64,000 nt of DNA from Brevibacterium sp. UCMA 11754 (GCF_021532275.1 NZ_JACBOT010000001.1:1-64000), one strand, 5' to 3'; shown: positions 43,492 to 52,477, numbered from the stretch's first letter. Numbers and translations are program-made. The notes: generated from the letters alone by a model not told the origin.

Positions 43492-45219
43492 ATGGACAAC
43501 TCCGCGCCTCTTTCCGCCGGCCATCTCCTCGTCAAGGAGCTCGAAGCCCACGGCGTCCAGCGTGCCTACCTGGTCCCCGGCGAGTCCTATCTCGACGTGC
43601 TCGATGGCCTCCACGACTCGACCATCACCCCCATCGTCTGCCGCCAAGAGGGCGGAGCCGGCTACATGGCCGTGGCCGAGGGACGCATGACCGGCATCCC
43701 CGGAATCGCCATGGTCACCCGCGGTCCCGGTGCCTCGAACGTCATGGTCTCCGTCCACACCGCCTACCAGGACGCGACACCGCTCGTCGTGTTCGTCGGC
43801 CTCATCCCCACGACACAGCGTGGACGTGAGTCCTTCCAGGAATTCGATCTGGGCGGCTGGTTCTCGACGACGACCAAGAAGGTCCTGACCCTCGATGACC
43901 CGGATAAGGCCGCCGAGGTGGTCGCCGATGCCATGCACACCGCCGTGACCGGCAGGCCGGGTCCCGTCGTCGTCGGCCTGCCCGAGGAGGTGCTCGTCCA
44001 GGCCAGCGGCGGTCGAGTTCTCGCCCCGCGCACACACGGTTCCGCCACACCGTATGCCGGCGATGTCACAGAGCTGCGGGCCCGCATCCTCCAGGCCGAT
44101 TCTCCTGTGCTCATCATCGGCGGCGAGGACTGGTCCCCGGCCACCTCGCGCAGGATCGCCCAATGGTCGCGCGACCGCGGCCTCGGCGTGATCGGGACCT
44201 TCCGCGCCTATGACGGCATCGACCACGACTCCCCCAACTTCCTCGGTATGCTCGGCTTCGGTGCCTCCGCAGTAGCGAAGAGAACCTTCGCTTCCGCCGA
44301 CCTGCATATCTTCCTCGGCTGTGTCCGCACCGATGTGGCCACCGAGTCCTACACGATCGGCACCGAGGCCAAGACTGTCGTCATCGGTCCCGACCCGGAC
44401 GCCCATGGACACTTCGGCAGCCTCGCCCAGCACATCGTCACCTCGGTCAGCCGCTTCGCCCAGGCCCTGTTCACCGAGGACGGTGCCCGCGCCTATTCGG
44501 TCTCCTCGGACGGGTCCATCGATGAACCCGCCGTCGGCGATGAGCACCTGAGCGGCAACGATGAGCCGGTGCCGCTGCCGGACTGGATCCGCGAGGCCCG
44601 CGCCGAACTCGAGGAATGGAGGGTGCCGGTCACCACCTCGGCGAGCTCTGGCTCTGATGATGCCGGTGACGGCTTCGTCGACATGGATGAGGCCTTCGTC
44701 CATGTCAAGGAGCTGCTGCCGGACAACGCGATCATCACCTACGGTGCCGGGAATTTCTCGGGCTGGGCTACCAGGTTCCTGCCCACGCACGGGTTCCCCT
44801 CGGCGCTGGGGCCGCGCAACGGCTCGATGGGCTTCGGGCTCCCGGCCGCCGTTGCCGCCGGTCTCGTTCATCCCGAGCGGCCCGTGTTCTGCATCGCCGG
44901 GGACGGGGACTTCCTCATGAACGGCCAGGAGCTCGCCACCGCCGCACAATACGGGGTGAACCTCACCGTCGTCGTCAACGACAACTCCGTCTACGGCACG
45001 ATCCGCGGCCACCAGGACCGCGAGTATCCGGGCCGGGCAACGGGAACTGCGCTGTCAAGCCCCGACTTCGCGGCCCTGGCCACGGCCTTCGGCGGCCTGG
45101 GGCTGACGGTCGAACGCACCGGGGACTTCCGGGACGCCTTCGAGAAGGCACTCGCCCATGAGGGTCCGGCCCTCGTCCGCTGCCTCACGGATCCCGCGAT
45201 CCGCGGTGCCCGGGTGTGA
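43492..45219 (+). CDS. TPP-dependent enzyme, acetolactate-synthase-like
   Basis: 575 residues from ATG 43492; an in-frame ATG at 43462 would add ten residues, and neither has a clear ribosome site. Domain order: PYR domain with the cofactor Glu in CRQEGGAGYMAVAEG (about residue 55), central domain, and TPP-binding domain with IAGDGDFLMNGQELATAAQYGVN (about 469) and VVNDNSVYGTIRGHQ. The family includes acetolactate synthase, glyoxylate carboligase and oxalyl-CoA decarboxylase; the catalytic loops do not decide. Divergent from the decarboxylase gene. Confidence 0.85.
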   Translation: MDNSAPLSAGHLLVKELEAHGVQRAYLVPGESYLDVLDGLHDSTITPIVCRQEGGAGYMAVAEGRMTGIPGIAMVTRGPGASNVMVSVHTAYQDATPLVVFVGLIPTTQRGRESFQEFDLGGWFSTTTKKVLTLDDPDKAAEVVADAMHTAVTGRPGPVVVGLPEEVLVQASGGRVLAPRTHGSATPYAGDVTELRARILQADSPVLIIGGEDWSPATSRRIAQWSRDRGLGVIGTFRAYDGIDHDSPNFLGMLGFGASAVAKRTFASADLHIFLGCVRTDVATESYTIGTEAKTVVIGPDPDAHGHFGSLAQHIVTSVSRFAQALFTEDGARAYSVSSDGSIDEPAVGDEHLSGNDEPVPLPDWIREARAELEEWRVPVTTSASSGSDDAGDGFVDMDEAFVHVKELLPDNAIITYGAGNFSGWATRFLPTHGFPSALGPRNGSMGFGLPAAVAAGLVHPERPVFCIAGDGDFLMNGQELATAAQYGVNLTVVVNDNSVYGTIRGHQDREYPGRATGTALSSPDFAALATAFGGLGLTVERTGDFRDAFEKALAHEGPALVRCLTDPAIRGARV

Positions 45220-45261
45220 TTGGGCTGATGCGCTCCTTACCACCGGCTGCACAGCCACGGA

Positions 45262-45327
45262 CCCAACGGTTGGTGACTTCTGGTCGAAAATTCGCTTCGA
45301 ATCGACCAGGAGTTACCAACTGTTGGG
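45262..45327 (+). repeat. 66-base hairpin with 26 paired positions
   Basis: The left arm (45262-45287, starting CCCAAC) pairs with the right arm (45302-45327, ending GTTGGG) over 26 positions when transcribed from the plus strand: all Watson-Crick apart from three G-U pairs. The G-U pairs become A-C mismatches on the other strand, which suggests plus-strand RNA folding. A further TTCG/CGAA stem lies inside the loop. It sits 43 bases after the TPP-enzyme stop; no U-run follows. Confidence 0.75.
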
Positions 45328-45451
45328 CGCTCGGACCGCGTTCCGAGTACTCCGACACCGCGGCGGCCTCGGTCGCCGCGAAGTCACACGCTCTCTCGCT
45401 GTAGCCGATCCCCACGCTCCAACTGATTCCCACGCTGCAAAGGTGACTGAC

Positions 45452-47083
45452 ATGAACATCGACGCGATCTTCACCGATCTTGATGCCCACACGCTCGACC
45501 CGGCACGTCCGCGGGCGACGAAGATCGGCGTCTTCGCCGGGCGCATCATCGGCTTCGACGAGGAACTCGACGGCGTCACCGCGGATCGGGTCGAATCGCT
45601 GGGCGGGGCCACCGTGCTCCCTGGCTTCAACGACGTCCACTGCCACACCGCATGGTTCGGACTCACCCTGGCATCCATCGACGTCACAGCGCTGCCCGGC
45701 GGTCTGCCCGATGTCTACGCTGCGCTCGAGAAAGCGGCAGCGACGACGCCGGCCGGCGAGTGGATCAACGCCACCGGCTACGCCCACCGCGACTACGACG
45801 GGCAGTACCCGGAGCTCTCCCGCCTCGACGAGATCACCGGCGACCGGCCTCTGTTCATGCGGCAGACCTCGGGGCATGCCGCGATCGTCAACACCGAGGC
45901 GATGAAGCGAGCGGGGATCCTCGACCCCGGCTTCAGCGACCCCGTCGGGGGCAAGGTCGTCACCGATGCGACGGGCCACCCCACAGGTCTGGTCGAAGAG
46001 ACCGCGCAGGGCCTCGTCCAGGACCTCATCCGCCCCTATTCACTTGACACGATTGTCGAGGCCATCGACCTTGCGACTGCGTACTACGCAAAGGAGGGCA
46101 TCACTTCCTTCGGTGACTGCGGCGTCGCCTACGGGTGGATCGGGCACTCCCCCATCGAGGTCAGCGCCTACCTGCGCGCTCGCGAAGAGGGCAAGCTGCG
46201 TGCCCGCGCGCAGCTCCTGCCGCAGGCCGATGGTCTCCACGAGATCGCAGCGAACTCCGCCGACGGCTTCGGCATCGGCCTCGATGCGGGAGTGCGCACC
46301 GGCCTCGGCGATGACCTCGTCTCGCTGGGACCCGTCAAGTTCTTCATGGACGGGGCGCTGAGCGGGGAGACCGCGGCTCTCCGGGAGAACTACGAGGGCA
46401 AGGACCATCCCGGCTATCTGCAGGACGACGCCGAGGTGCTGCGCAAGCAGATCCTGGACACCTACGCCTCCGGGTGGTCCGTCGCGGTCCATGCGATCGG
46501 CGATGCGGCCGTGGATGCTGCGGTGGCCAACATCGTCGACGCCCAGGCCAAGTATGGTCGCCGAGCCGTTCCCAACCGGATCGAGCATGCTGGCCTCGTC
46601 CATGATGAGCACCTGTCCACCTTGGCCGACAACAGCATCGTCGTGACCCCGCAGTCAGCGTTCGCCGAAGGAATCGGCGACGGAATGAACGCCTCACTGG
46701 GACCTGCGCGCCGCTCACTGATCTACCGCGCGAAGTCCTTCCTCAACGCCGGTGTGCTCCTGGCCGGCAGCTCGGATCGCCCTTGCGCCGACGGCAATGC
46801 GCTGCGCGGCATCGAAGCCTTTGTGACCAGGAAGACCCGCGATGGCGACATCATGGGCTCGGCCGAGGAATGCCTGAGCGCCGATGAGGCGATCGCCGCC
46901 TACACCTCGGTCGCGGCCGAGGCCTCCGGGCATGGCGCAGACAAGGGAACACTGTCACGCGGGAAGCTCGCGGACTTCGTGGCCCTCGATGCCCACCCCG
47001 CCGAGGTGGAACCGGAGCAGATCTCACAGATCACGGTCCGCGCCACCGTCCTCGGCGGAGATTTCACCCACGACGCCCGCTGA
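45452..47083 (+). CDS. amidohydrolase, YtcJ-like (amidohydrolase_3)
   Basis: 543 residues from ATG 45452 (AAAGGTGA upstream). PGFNDVHCHTAWFGLTL carries the HxH metal ligands; ETAALRENY, VAVHAIGDAAVDAAV with a metal His, RIEHAGLVHDE and AGSSDRPCADGNA are the later ligand and active-site regions. A carboxy-lysine or Glu bridge is likely (KFFMDGALSGE). These enzymes cleave amides or related bonds of unknown small molecules. A long run of upstream frame is a shadow of the previous gene end and the hairpin region. Confidence 0.85.
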   Translation: MNIDAIFTDLDAHTLDPARPRATKIGVFAGRIIGFDEELDGVTADRVESLGGATVLPGFNDVHCHTAWFGLTLASIDVTALPGGLPDVYAALEKAAATTPAGEWINATGYAHRDYDGQYPELSRLDEITGDRPLFMRQTSGHAAIVNTEAMKRAGILDPGFSDPVGGKVVTDATGHPTGLVEETAQGLVQDLIRPYSLDTIVEAIDLATAYYAKEGITSFGDCGVAYGWIGHSPIEVSAYLRAREEGKLRARAQLLPQADGLHEIAANSADGFGIGLDAGVRTGLGDDLVSLGPVKFFMDGALSGETAALRENYEGKDHPGYLQDDAEVLRKQILDTYASGWSVAVHAIGDAAVDAAVANIVDAQAKYGRRAVPNRIEHAGLVHDEHLSTLADNSIVVTPQSAFAEGIGDGMNASLGPARRSLIYRAKSFLNAGVLLAGSSDRPCADGNALRGIEAFVTRKTRDGDIMGSAEECLSADEAIAAYTSVAAEASGHGADKGTLSRGKLADFVALDAHPAEVEPEQISQITVRATVLGGDFTHDAR

Positions 47084-47094
47084 CTCCCCCAAAC

Positions 47095-47146
47095 ACCCGA
47101 CGGCGGCCCTGCTACCTCGCGCGAGGTAGCAGGGCCGCCGTCGGGT
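47095..47146. terminator. 52-base perfect palindrome between convergent genes
   Basis: Arms of 26 bp with no loop: ACCCGACGGCGGCCC...CTCGC meets GCGAG...GGGT. It begins 11 bases after the amidohydrolase stop, and the aminotransferase stop follows 15 bases after it. It could serve as a bidirectional terminator. The perfect, loop-free arms and the GC content are unusual for one; see findings. Confidence 0.75.
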
Positions 47147-47160
47147 AGCAGTTGGTGGGG

Positions 47161-48522
47161 TCAGCGGGAGAAGTCGAGGTCGATGAGGACCTTTTCGAAG
47201 ACGCCCAGGCCGGTCTCGAGGTCCTCTTCGCTGATGTTGATCGGCGGGACGACGTGAAGCCGGTGGTAGTTGTTGAAGGGGACGACGCCGTGTTCCTTGA
47301 GTGCAGCAACCACCGAGGCGACTTCGGGCGAGCCCCCACCGTAGGGCGCCAGCGGTTCGCGGGATTCCTTGTCCCAGACCAGTTCGATCGCCCAGAAGGC
47401 GCCGACTCCGCGGACCTCGCCGACGTGCTTCGAGTTCTCCGCTATCTGACGCAGCCGGGGCCCGATGATCTCCTCGCCGATGCGTTCGGCGTGCTCCATC
47501 ATGCCCTCCTCGTCCATGGCCTTCATCGTGGCCACCGCGGCCGCGCAGGCCAGAGGGTGGCCCGAGTAGGTGAGTCCGCCGGGATAGGGCCTGCGTGCGA
47601 ATGAACCGTAGATCGCATCATCCATGATCACCCCGCCCAAGGGCACGTAGCCGGAGTTCACGCCCTTGGCGAAGGTGATGATGTCGGGCACCACGTTGAA
47701 GTGCTCGAAGGCGAACCATCTGCCGGTGCGGCCGAAACCGGCCATCACCTCGTCGGCGATGTAGATGATGTCGTGCGTGTCGCACAGCGCACGGACGCCG
47801 CGCATGTAGTCGCTTCCGGGGAGCATGATGCCGGCGGTGCCCGGAATGGTCTCGAGGATGATTGCGGCGATCGTCGACGGACCCTCGAGTTCGATGGTGC
47901 GCTCGAGGTGCCGCAGTGCCCGCTCGGTCTCCTCCGCCTCTGTGGTGGCAGAGAACTCGGACCGGTACAGGAAAGGCCCGAAGAAGTGGACGACACCTGA
48001 GTCACCGCGATCATTCGACCACCGACGTGGGTCGCCCGTGACGTTGACGGCGGTCTCGGTGCCACCGTGATAGGAGCGATAGCGGGAGAGGATCTTATGC
48101 TTGCCCGTGTGCAGCCGGGCCATGCGGATCGCGTGCTCGTTCGCGTCGGCTCCGCCGTTGGTGAAGAACACATGGTCGAGTCCGGCCGGGGTGCGATCGG
48201 TGATGAGGCGGGCGGCCTCCGAGCGAGCGGCGTTGACGTGGGCGGGACTGATCGTGCACAGCAGGTCCGCCTGATCCTTGATGGCCTGGACTACCTTCGG
48301 ATGCTGGTGCCCGATGTTGGTGTTGACCAGCTGGGAGGAGAAGTCGAGGAACGACTGCCCCTGGCCGTCGATGATGGTCGATCCCTGCGCACGGGAGACG
48401 GTCATCGGATCAAGCAGCTCCTGCGCCGACCACGAGTGGAAGACATGCGCCCGATCGAGCTCGTAGGCCCTGGCGGATTCGTCCTTGATCGCTGCGATGT
48501 CTGCCTCGCTGAGCTGCTGCAC
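47161..48522 (-). CDS. class III aminotransferase
   Basis: 453 residues. PLP-binding Lys in [15 protein letters not shown] (about 285), [15 protein letters not shown] carries the cofactor Asp, and [20 protein letters not shown] the phosphate-binding residues. The family includes omega-amino-acid and polyamine aminotransferases such as beta-alanine:pyruvate and taurine enzymes. The [18 protein letters not shown] region is consistent with this. Neighbours (decarboxylase, amidohydrolase) point to amine or beta-amino-acid breakdown. Confidence 0.88.
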   Translation of the reverse strand: MQQLSEADIAAIKDESARAYELDRAHVFHSWSAQELLDPMTVSRAQGSTIIDGQGQSFLDFSSQLVNTNIGHQHPKVVQAIKDQADLLCTISPAHVNAARSEAARLITDRTPAGLDHVFFTNGGADANEHAIRMARLHTGKHKILSRYRSYHGGTETAVNVTGDPRRWSNDRGDSGVVHFFGPFLYRSEFSATTEAEETERALRHLERTIELEGPSTIAAIILETIPGTAGIMLPGSDYMRGVRALCDTHDIIYIADEVMAGFGRTGRWFAFEHFNVVPDIITFAKGVNSGYVPLGGVIMDDAIYGSFARRPYPGGLTYSGHPLACAAAVATMKAMDEEGMMEHAERIGEEIIGPRLRQIAENSKHVGEVRGVGAFWAIELVWDKESREPLAPYGGGSPEVASVVAALKEHGVVPFNNYHRLHVVPPINISEEDLETGLGVFEKVLIDLDFSR

Positions 48523-48622
48523 AACGCATCACCCTTTCACCATTGTTCAGGTTCGTCCGCTCATCGTAGATCAGATTCCGGTGAAACGGTCCGCGTCCGT
48601 GGTTTTCGGTAGAGTGACCGGC

Positions 48623-49234
48623 ATGCCTTACCGCACGCTCGCCGCCGTGTCCGAAGCCGAGATCGAGATCAAGAAGTCACGCTTCATCGGATACCTCGCA
48701 CCGGTCGCCGATGAGGCAGAGGCCAGAGAGGTCATCGCCGAGCGCCGCAGCGCCCATCCGAAGGCGCGCCATCATTGCACCGCCTTCGTCCTCGATCCGG
48801 ATTCGCGCACACAGCGCTTCAGCGATGACGGTGAACCGGCAGGAACGGCCGGGGCGCCGATCCTCGACGTCGTCTCCGGTCACCAGCTGACGTTCGTCGT
48901 TGCGGTCGTGACCAGGTACTTCGGGGGAACCCTGCTGGGGGCGGGAGGCCTCGTCCGCGCCTACGGCCAGGCCACCTCGGCGGCATTGGAGACGGCACGC
49001 GTGGTGACGAAGCATGAGCTGGTGCCTGTGCGCGCCGAGGTCGACTATGCCCAGGCCAACACCCTGGATCGGGCGGCCGGGAACAGAGGATGGACAACGC
49101 GTTCACGCTACGGTGCCACCGTGGTCATCGACATGATGGTCCCCGTCGCCGAGGTGGACGCGGCCCTGGCAATGTACGCAGACGTCACCGCAGGGCAGGC
49201 AGAGCCCGCCGTCGGTGACGTCGAATGGGCCTGA
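48623..49234 (+). CDS. IMPACT/YigZ-family protein
   Basis: 203 residues, start ATG 48623. IEIKKSRFIGYLAPVADE and the signature HHCTAFVLDPD...QRFSDDGEPAGTAGAPILDV...VVTRYFGGTLLGAGGLVRAYG define the UPF0029/IMPACT N-terminal domain; the C-terminal RYGATVVIDMMVP gives the YigZ second domain. Role in nutrient signalling or a ribosome-linked process is suggested for relatives but not established. It converges on ybaK, with a hairpin over both stop codons. Confidence 0.87.
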   Translation: MPYRTLAAVSEAEIEIKKSRFIGYLAPVADEAEAREVIAERRSAHPKARHHCTAFVLDPDSRTQRFSDDGEPAGTAGAPILDVVSGHQLTFVVAVVTRYFGGTLLGAGGLVRAYGQATSAALETARVVTKHELVPVRAEVDYAQANTLDRAAGNRGWTTRSRYGATVVIDMMVPVAEVDAALAMYADVTAGQAEPAVGDVEWA

Positions 49235-49253
49235 TCAGTGCTGAACTGATCAG
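49231..49253. terminator. hairpin over both convergent stop codons
   Basis: CTGATCAGT, five bases (GCTGA), ACTGATCAG: a perfect 9-bp stem. The TGA of the IMPACT gene and the TGA of ybaK both lie in it. It may be a two-way terminator, lacking a U-run. Confidence 0.6.
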
Positions 49254-49750
49254 TCCAGGGCTGCGATCTTTCCGACCTGTGCATTGGTCAGCATAACGAG
49301 ATCCTCGGGACGGATTTCGATCTCGAGGCCTCGACGACCTGCGGAGACGAAGACCGAGGAGTGCTCGAGTGCGGTGCGGTCGATGACGACCGGCACAGCA
49401 TGGCGCTGCCCGAACGGGGAGACTCCGCCGACCGGGTAGCCGGTGCGACGCTCGGTCTCGGCGACGCCTGCCAGCTGGGCCTTCTTCGCTCCACGTGTGG
49501 AGGCGAGACCCTTGAGGTCAAGCTGCCCGGAAACGGGAACCAGGGCGGTGACGGGTTCGCCGTCGACCTGGATCATGAGGGTCTTGAATACCTGGTCGGA
49601 GCCGACGCCGAGCTTGTCGGCCGCTTCGGTTCCATATCGGCGTGTGCTCGGATCGTGATCGAAGCTGTGCAGGGTGTAATCGATGCCTGCCAGGTTGAGC
49701 ACACGGACGGCCGGGGTAGCCGCGCTTGTCGGTTTGGATGCCACTGTCAT
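49250..49750 (-). CDS. ybaK: YbaK/EbsC-family Cys-tRNA(Pro)/Cys-tRNA deacylase
   Basis: 166 residues from ATG 49750. YTLHSFDHDP, the Lys in DQVFKTLMIQVDGEP and GYPVGGVSPFGQRHAVPVVIDRTAL are the YbaK pattern; the Lys and Gly loop bind the substrate 3' end. It removes Cys mischarged onto tRNA-Pro. The frame opens farther upstream, but these extra residues do not fit the family. Confidence 0.87.
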   Translation of the reverse strand: MTVASKPTSAATPAVRVLNLAGIDYTLHSFDHDPSTRRYGTEAADKLGVGSDQVFKTLMIQVDGEPVTALVPVSGQLDLKGLASTRGAKKAQLAGVAETERRTGYPVGGVSPFGQRHAVPVVIDRTALEHSSVFVSAGRRGLEIEIRPEDLVMLTNAQVGKIAALD

Positions 49751-49995
49751 AAAGGGGTCGTGCCTCCTGCCCGTAAATCTGCGAGGACACGCGGAGCATT
49801 TCTGCCCAGGGCATTCGCCCCTGTGTTCCCGCGTCGATACGGACGGAATGTTGTATCGAATGCTGATGGGTACCCGCCCACAATAAGCGAAGTCCCGGCT
49901 CAAGCGCCAATCAATGACGGTTGATGAAGAGTCAGCTACCACCTACGACCTGGGGTGACGCCGGTGTTCGCGGTCGACTGCGGAGGTTGTGGAGC

Positions 49996-50343
49996 TCAGC
50001 CCCAGCCGATCTCGTGGAGCCGTTCGTCATCGATTCCGTAGAAATGTGCGATCTCGTGGACGATGGTGATGACGATCTCGCTCCGCAGGTGGTCTCGGTC
50101 CTCGGCGAAGGCAATGAGGTTGTCGCGGTAGAGGAAGATATTGTCCGGCAGCTCGAGTCCGGAGATGCCGCGCTCCCCCACCGGTGTTCCGTCGTAGAGG
50201 CCCAGCAGATGTGTATTCCCGTCCTCGGGCCGGTCCTCGACGAAGAGAGCGACATTGTCGAGCTCATCGGTCACGCCCGCAGGAAGTTGGTCGAGCGCCT
50301 CGTCGAGGATCGCTTCGAACTCTTCTTCACTGAGGTCTTCCAT
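49996..50343 (-). CDS. small zincin-like metallopeptidase
   Basis: 115 residues, all of one domain. HEIAHFYGIDDERLHEIGWG is the extended HExxH motif, with the Glu catalytic and a second zinc ligand likely in the downstream DDxxLHELGW part, as in the metallopeptidase family PF06262 (actinobacterial, substrate unknown). The N-terminus is acidic (MEDLSEEEFEAILDEALDQL). Cytoplasmic. Confidence 0.83.
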   Translation of the reverse strand: MEDLSEEEFEAILDEALDQLPAGVTDELDNVALFVEDRPEDGNTHLLGLYDGTPVGERGISGLELPDNIFLYRDNLIAFAEDRDHLRSEIVITIVHEIAHFYGIDDERLHEIGWG

Positions 50344-50527
50344 GTCGCCGAGCCTACCGGGATGATCTCCGAGGGGACTGTGGGCCGTTCTCCCGCGGGC
50401 CTGAAACCGTCCTCCTCAAGGCCCCCGAAACAGTGTGACCGAGGACACGGGTTGCCGGTTTGCACTCTGCGAAATGGTTGGGATAAGCTTAACGTCGTTG
50501 CCCCGGGGAATCCGAGGTCAACCTGGG

Positions 50528-50600
<73 letters not shown>

Positions 50601-50647
50601 GGTGTAGGATTGTAAAGTCCGACATCGGATCAGATGCAACATAGTTA

Positions 50648-50721
50648 GGCCCTGTAGCGCAGTTGGTTAGCGCGCCGCCCTGTCACGGCGGAGGTCGCCG
50701 GTTCGAGTCCGGTCAGGGTCG
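50648..50721 (+). tRNA. tRNA-Asp (GTC)
   Basis: Acceptor GGCCCTG/CAGGGTC, anticodon loop CTGTCAC (anticodon GTC), T loop TTCGAGT, discriminator G. No CCA encoded. It follows tRNA-Glu by about 47 bases. Confidence 0.94.
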
Positions 50722-50729
50722 CGGAGCAC

Positions 50730-50759
50730 AAGGCTCTTCTTCGGAAGGGCCTTTGTTTC
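50730..50759 (+). terminator. hairpin terminator after tRNA-Asp
   Basis: AAGGCTCTTC, a TTCG loop, then GAAGGGCCTT (one G-T pair) and TGTTTCT form a strong hairpin with a T-rich tail, eight bases after tRNA-Asp. Confidence 0.75.
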
Positions 50760-50763
50760 TCTC

Positions 50764-50781
50764 AACATACTTCGGTATGTT
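50764..50781 (+). other. TTCG-loop hairpin ahead of tRNA-Phe
   Basis: AACATAC-TTCG-GTATGTT, perfect 7-bp stem with a stable tetraloop, eight bases before tRNA-Phe. It may end the previous transcript or be a processing signal. Confidence 0.5.
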
Positions 50782-50789
50782 TGCGGCCT

Positions 50790-50862
50790 GGCTCTGTAGC
50801 TCAGTTGGTAGAGCGTTCGACTGAAAATCGAAAGGTCACCGGATCGACGCCGGTCGGAGCCA
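50790..50862 (+). tRNA. tRNA-Phe (GAA)
   Basis: Acceptor GGCTCTG/CGGAGCC, anticodon loop CTGAAAA (GAA). T arm is ACCGG-ATCGACG-CCGGT: the normal T at position 54 is A. The 3' part contains the 26-bp attachment repeat, so this tRNA is the integration site of the element that follows. Confidence 0.93.
50828..50853 (+). other. attachment site in tRNA-Phe (26-bp core copy 1)
   Basis: 26 bases beginning TCGAAAGGTC and ending GACGCCGG are repeated exactly at 53874-53899. They cover the anticodon-stem 3' side, variable region and T arm of tRNA-Phe, which is the usual target of tyrosine integrases. Confidence 0.8.
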
Positions 50863-50871
50863 CAAACAGCG

Positions 50872-50898
50872 AAGCCCCCGGGAAACCGGGGGTTTTCT
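50872..50898 (+). terminator. terminator after tRNA-Phe
   Basis: CCCCCGG-GAAA-CCGGGGG followed by TTTTCTCTTT, a textbook GNRA-loop intrinsic terminator, ten bases after tRNA-Phe. Confidence 0.85.
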
Positions 50899-50937
50899 CT
50901 TTCTAACAGTCCGTCGCTCCGCATAAACTCCGCACTT

Positions 50938-51875
50938 TCAGATCACCCCTTTAAGCTGATCCTGCATCACTGCACCAGTTCGGGCGCTGCCCTTGAGCGT
51001 ATTCATGTAGACGTCCTGGGCCATCGACGGGTTCGCATGGCCGAGGAAGGCCGCGATCTCGGTCGCCGACATCCCGGTACGGTCGAGCATCGCCGCCGCC
51101 TTGCGAAACGAGTGGGTTGAAAGTTTCGGGTACCCCAGTGAGTTGCGAACATCCCGAAGCTCACGCTGTGTGTTCGAGGGGTCCCGCAATGTGAGTGCCG
51201 CGGTCGGGAAAAGCAACGCTGTGTCCACCTTCAACCGCTCGTACCGGCGGCGCAGAAGGTCCATAGTTGGTCCAGGAAGTGGTGTGACGCGCCAAGCCGC
51301 ATCAGTCTTTGGCACCGCTTGTCGGATGATCCCCCGCCCTTTCACACGAACGTTGCTCGCCACCACCTCTGCCGTGCTGGAGCTGAAGTCAATTGACGAA
51401 GCCTCCAAGGTGCAGGCCTCCCCTACCCTCCACCCCGACGCAACTATGAAGTCCAACAACTCAACGGTGTCCCGCTCAACGAGGGTGGAAGCCTGCCGAA
51501 GCTTTCCCATAAGGTCTAGAAGGTCGCCTGGAGAAACAGCGGCAGCTCCCTTCTTGCCCTTTGGCTGGGCAATCCGCTCCACATCGCGCACCGAGTTACG
51601 AGAAATGACTCCGTTCCTTACCGCCAGTGACATCATCCCACTCAGTGTGGACCTGCAATTTTTCGTCGCCCCATGACCAGACTTCTTGTGCACTGAGTTG
51701 AGGAACTTCTGCAACCGGTCCGGCTTTGCCTCGGCAATGGTAGGTCGCCAATCCTGGGAATGATATGCGCAGTGACGGCGTAGCCGTAGGTCTCAAGGGT
51801 GCCTTCGGAGCGTTCCAGGCCACGCTTATGCTCGAGGAACATCTGGCCAAGAATCCGTAGTGGCGTCGTCGGCAT
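50938..51875 (-). pseudogene. tyrosine-recombinase integrase, frameshifted
   Basis: The C-terminal 258 residues carry the catalytic Arg (SGWRVGEAC), HSFRK, and LGHANPSMAQDVYMNT with the final Tyr. The N-terminal SAM-like part (LGQMFLEHKRGLERSEGTLETYGY...RIGDLPL) lies in another frame just upstream. The two join at about 51733-51737, where adding one base restores LPLAEAKPDRLQKFLNS. So either the gene is broken by a 1-base deletion or the read has an error. If whole, it would be about 312 residues. It sits next to tRNA-Phe, the expected position for an element integrase. Confidence 0.8.
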
Positions 51876-51954
51876 CAGCTCGCCACCACGGCCAGCTTCG
51901 ATGGTGAGAAGCGAGTGTGACGTGGCCCCGATCGGGATGAGAGTCCATACTTCT

Positions 51955-51992
51955 CTGCTGGGGCAGTACCTCAGTCGGTTCTGCCCCAGCAG
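51955..51992. repeat. 12-bp inverted repeat
   Basis: CTGCTGGGGCAG, 14 bases, CTGCCCCAGCAG: perfect arms upstream of the integrase gene. It may be an integrase arm site, an excision-related operator, or a terminator for the gene behind it. No U-run is seen. Confidence 0.55.
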
Positions 51993-52020
51993 TTGCTAGC
52001 GAGGAGAGTTTAAGCCTCGG

Positions 52021-52449
52021 TTAGTTTTTGATTTTGTCCCAGTCTGCGGGTTCATCGACGATTGGGAAGTTGCCGTCTAGCCGAATGTCGCCGATGGTGA
52101 TGACCTGAATATGGCCAATCGCAAGCATTTTGCGGGCGTTGGCCTGCTGGTACAACACGGACTCGACGGCTGCATCAGTCAACAGGTCGAGAACTTCCCC
52201 CTCAGGGGATTCTCTGATCGTCGACATGTAAAAATAGCCATACACGGTATCGCCAGGCTCAACCCAATGCCCCTCCGAATCATTGATGAACCGTTCCTCC
52301 CAACTGACTTCGTACTCCGAGTGTTCGGCCTCGAACCGCTCACAATCTCGCTCGTCAGTCACAATCCCTATGAACGGATCGATCATCTCTTCCGAGTCGA
52401 ACGGCGAAGGCTGTTTAGCGAAGAGTAAAAATACCTTCTGGTTACCCAT
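52021..52449 (-). CDS. acidic small protein of unknown function
   Basis: 142 residues from ATG 52449, with GATGAGGTG about five bases upstream (an in-frame GTG lies at 52455). It is strongly acidic (EEMIDPFIGIVTDERDCERFEAEHSEYEVSWEERF) with YGYFYMST in the middle. It has no signal peptide or membrane helix. I recognise no family. It follows the secreted-protein gene by 28 bases, so the pair could be a toxin/immunity or cargo/partner pair, but that is speculation. GC content is low for this genome. Confidence 0.65.
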   Translation of the reverse strand: MGNQKVFLLFAKQPSPFDSEEMIDPFIGIVTDERDCERFEAEHSEYEVSWEERFINDSEGHWVEPGDTVYGYFYMSTIRESPEGEVLDLLTDAAVESVLYQQANARKMLAIGHIQVITIGDIRLDGNFPIVDEPADWDKIKN

Positions 52450-52477
52450 AATCACCTCATCTGCATGTCAGCGGGCT

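Noticed and set aside
42044-45012. Two long antisense frames (422 and 530 codons) over the decarboxylase and TPP-enzyme genes
   Set aside because: Both lie exactly opposite catalytic domains with clear motifs; the antisense products show no recognisable fold.
45359-45380. CGCGGCG/CGCCGCG hairpin near the amidohydrolase start
   Set aside because: Short GC-rich arms of this kind arise often by chance in such DNA; kept only as a note.
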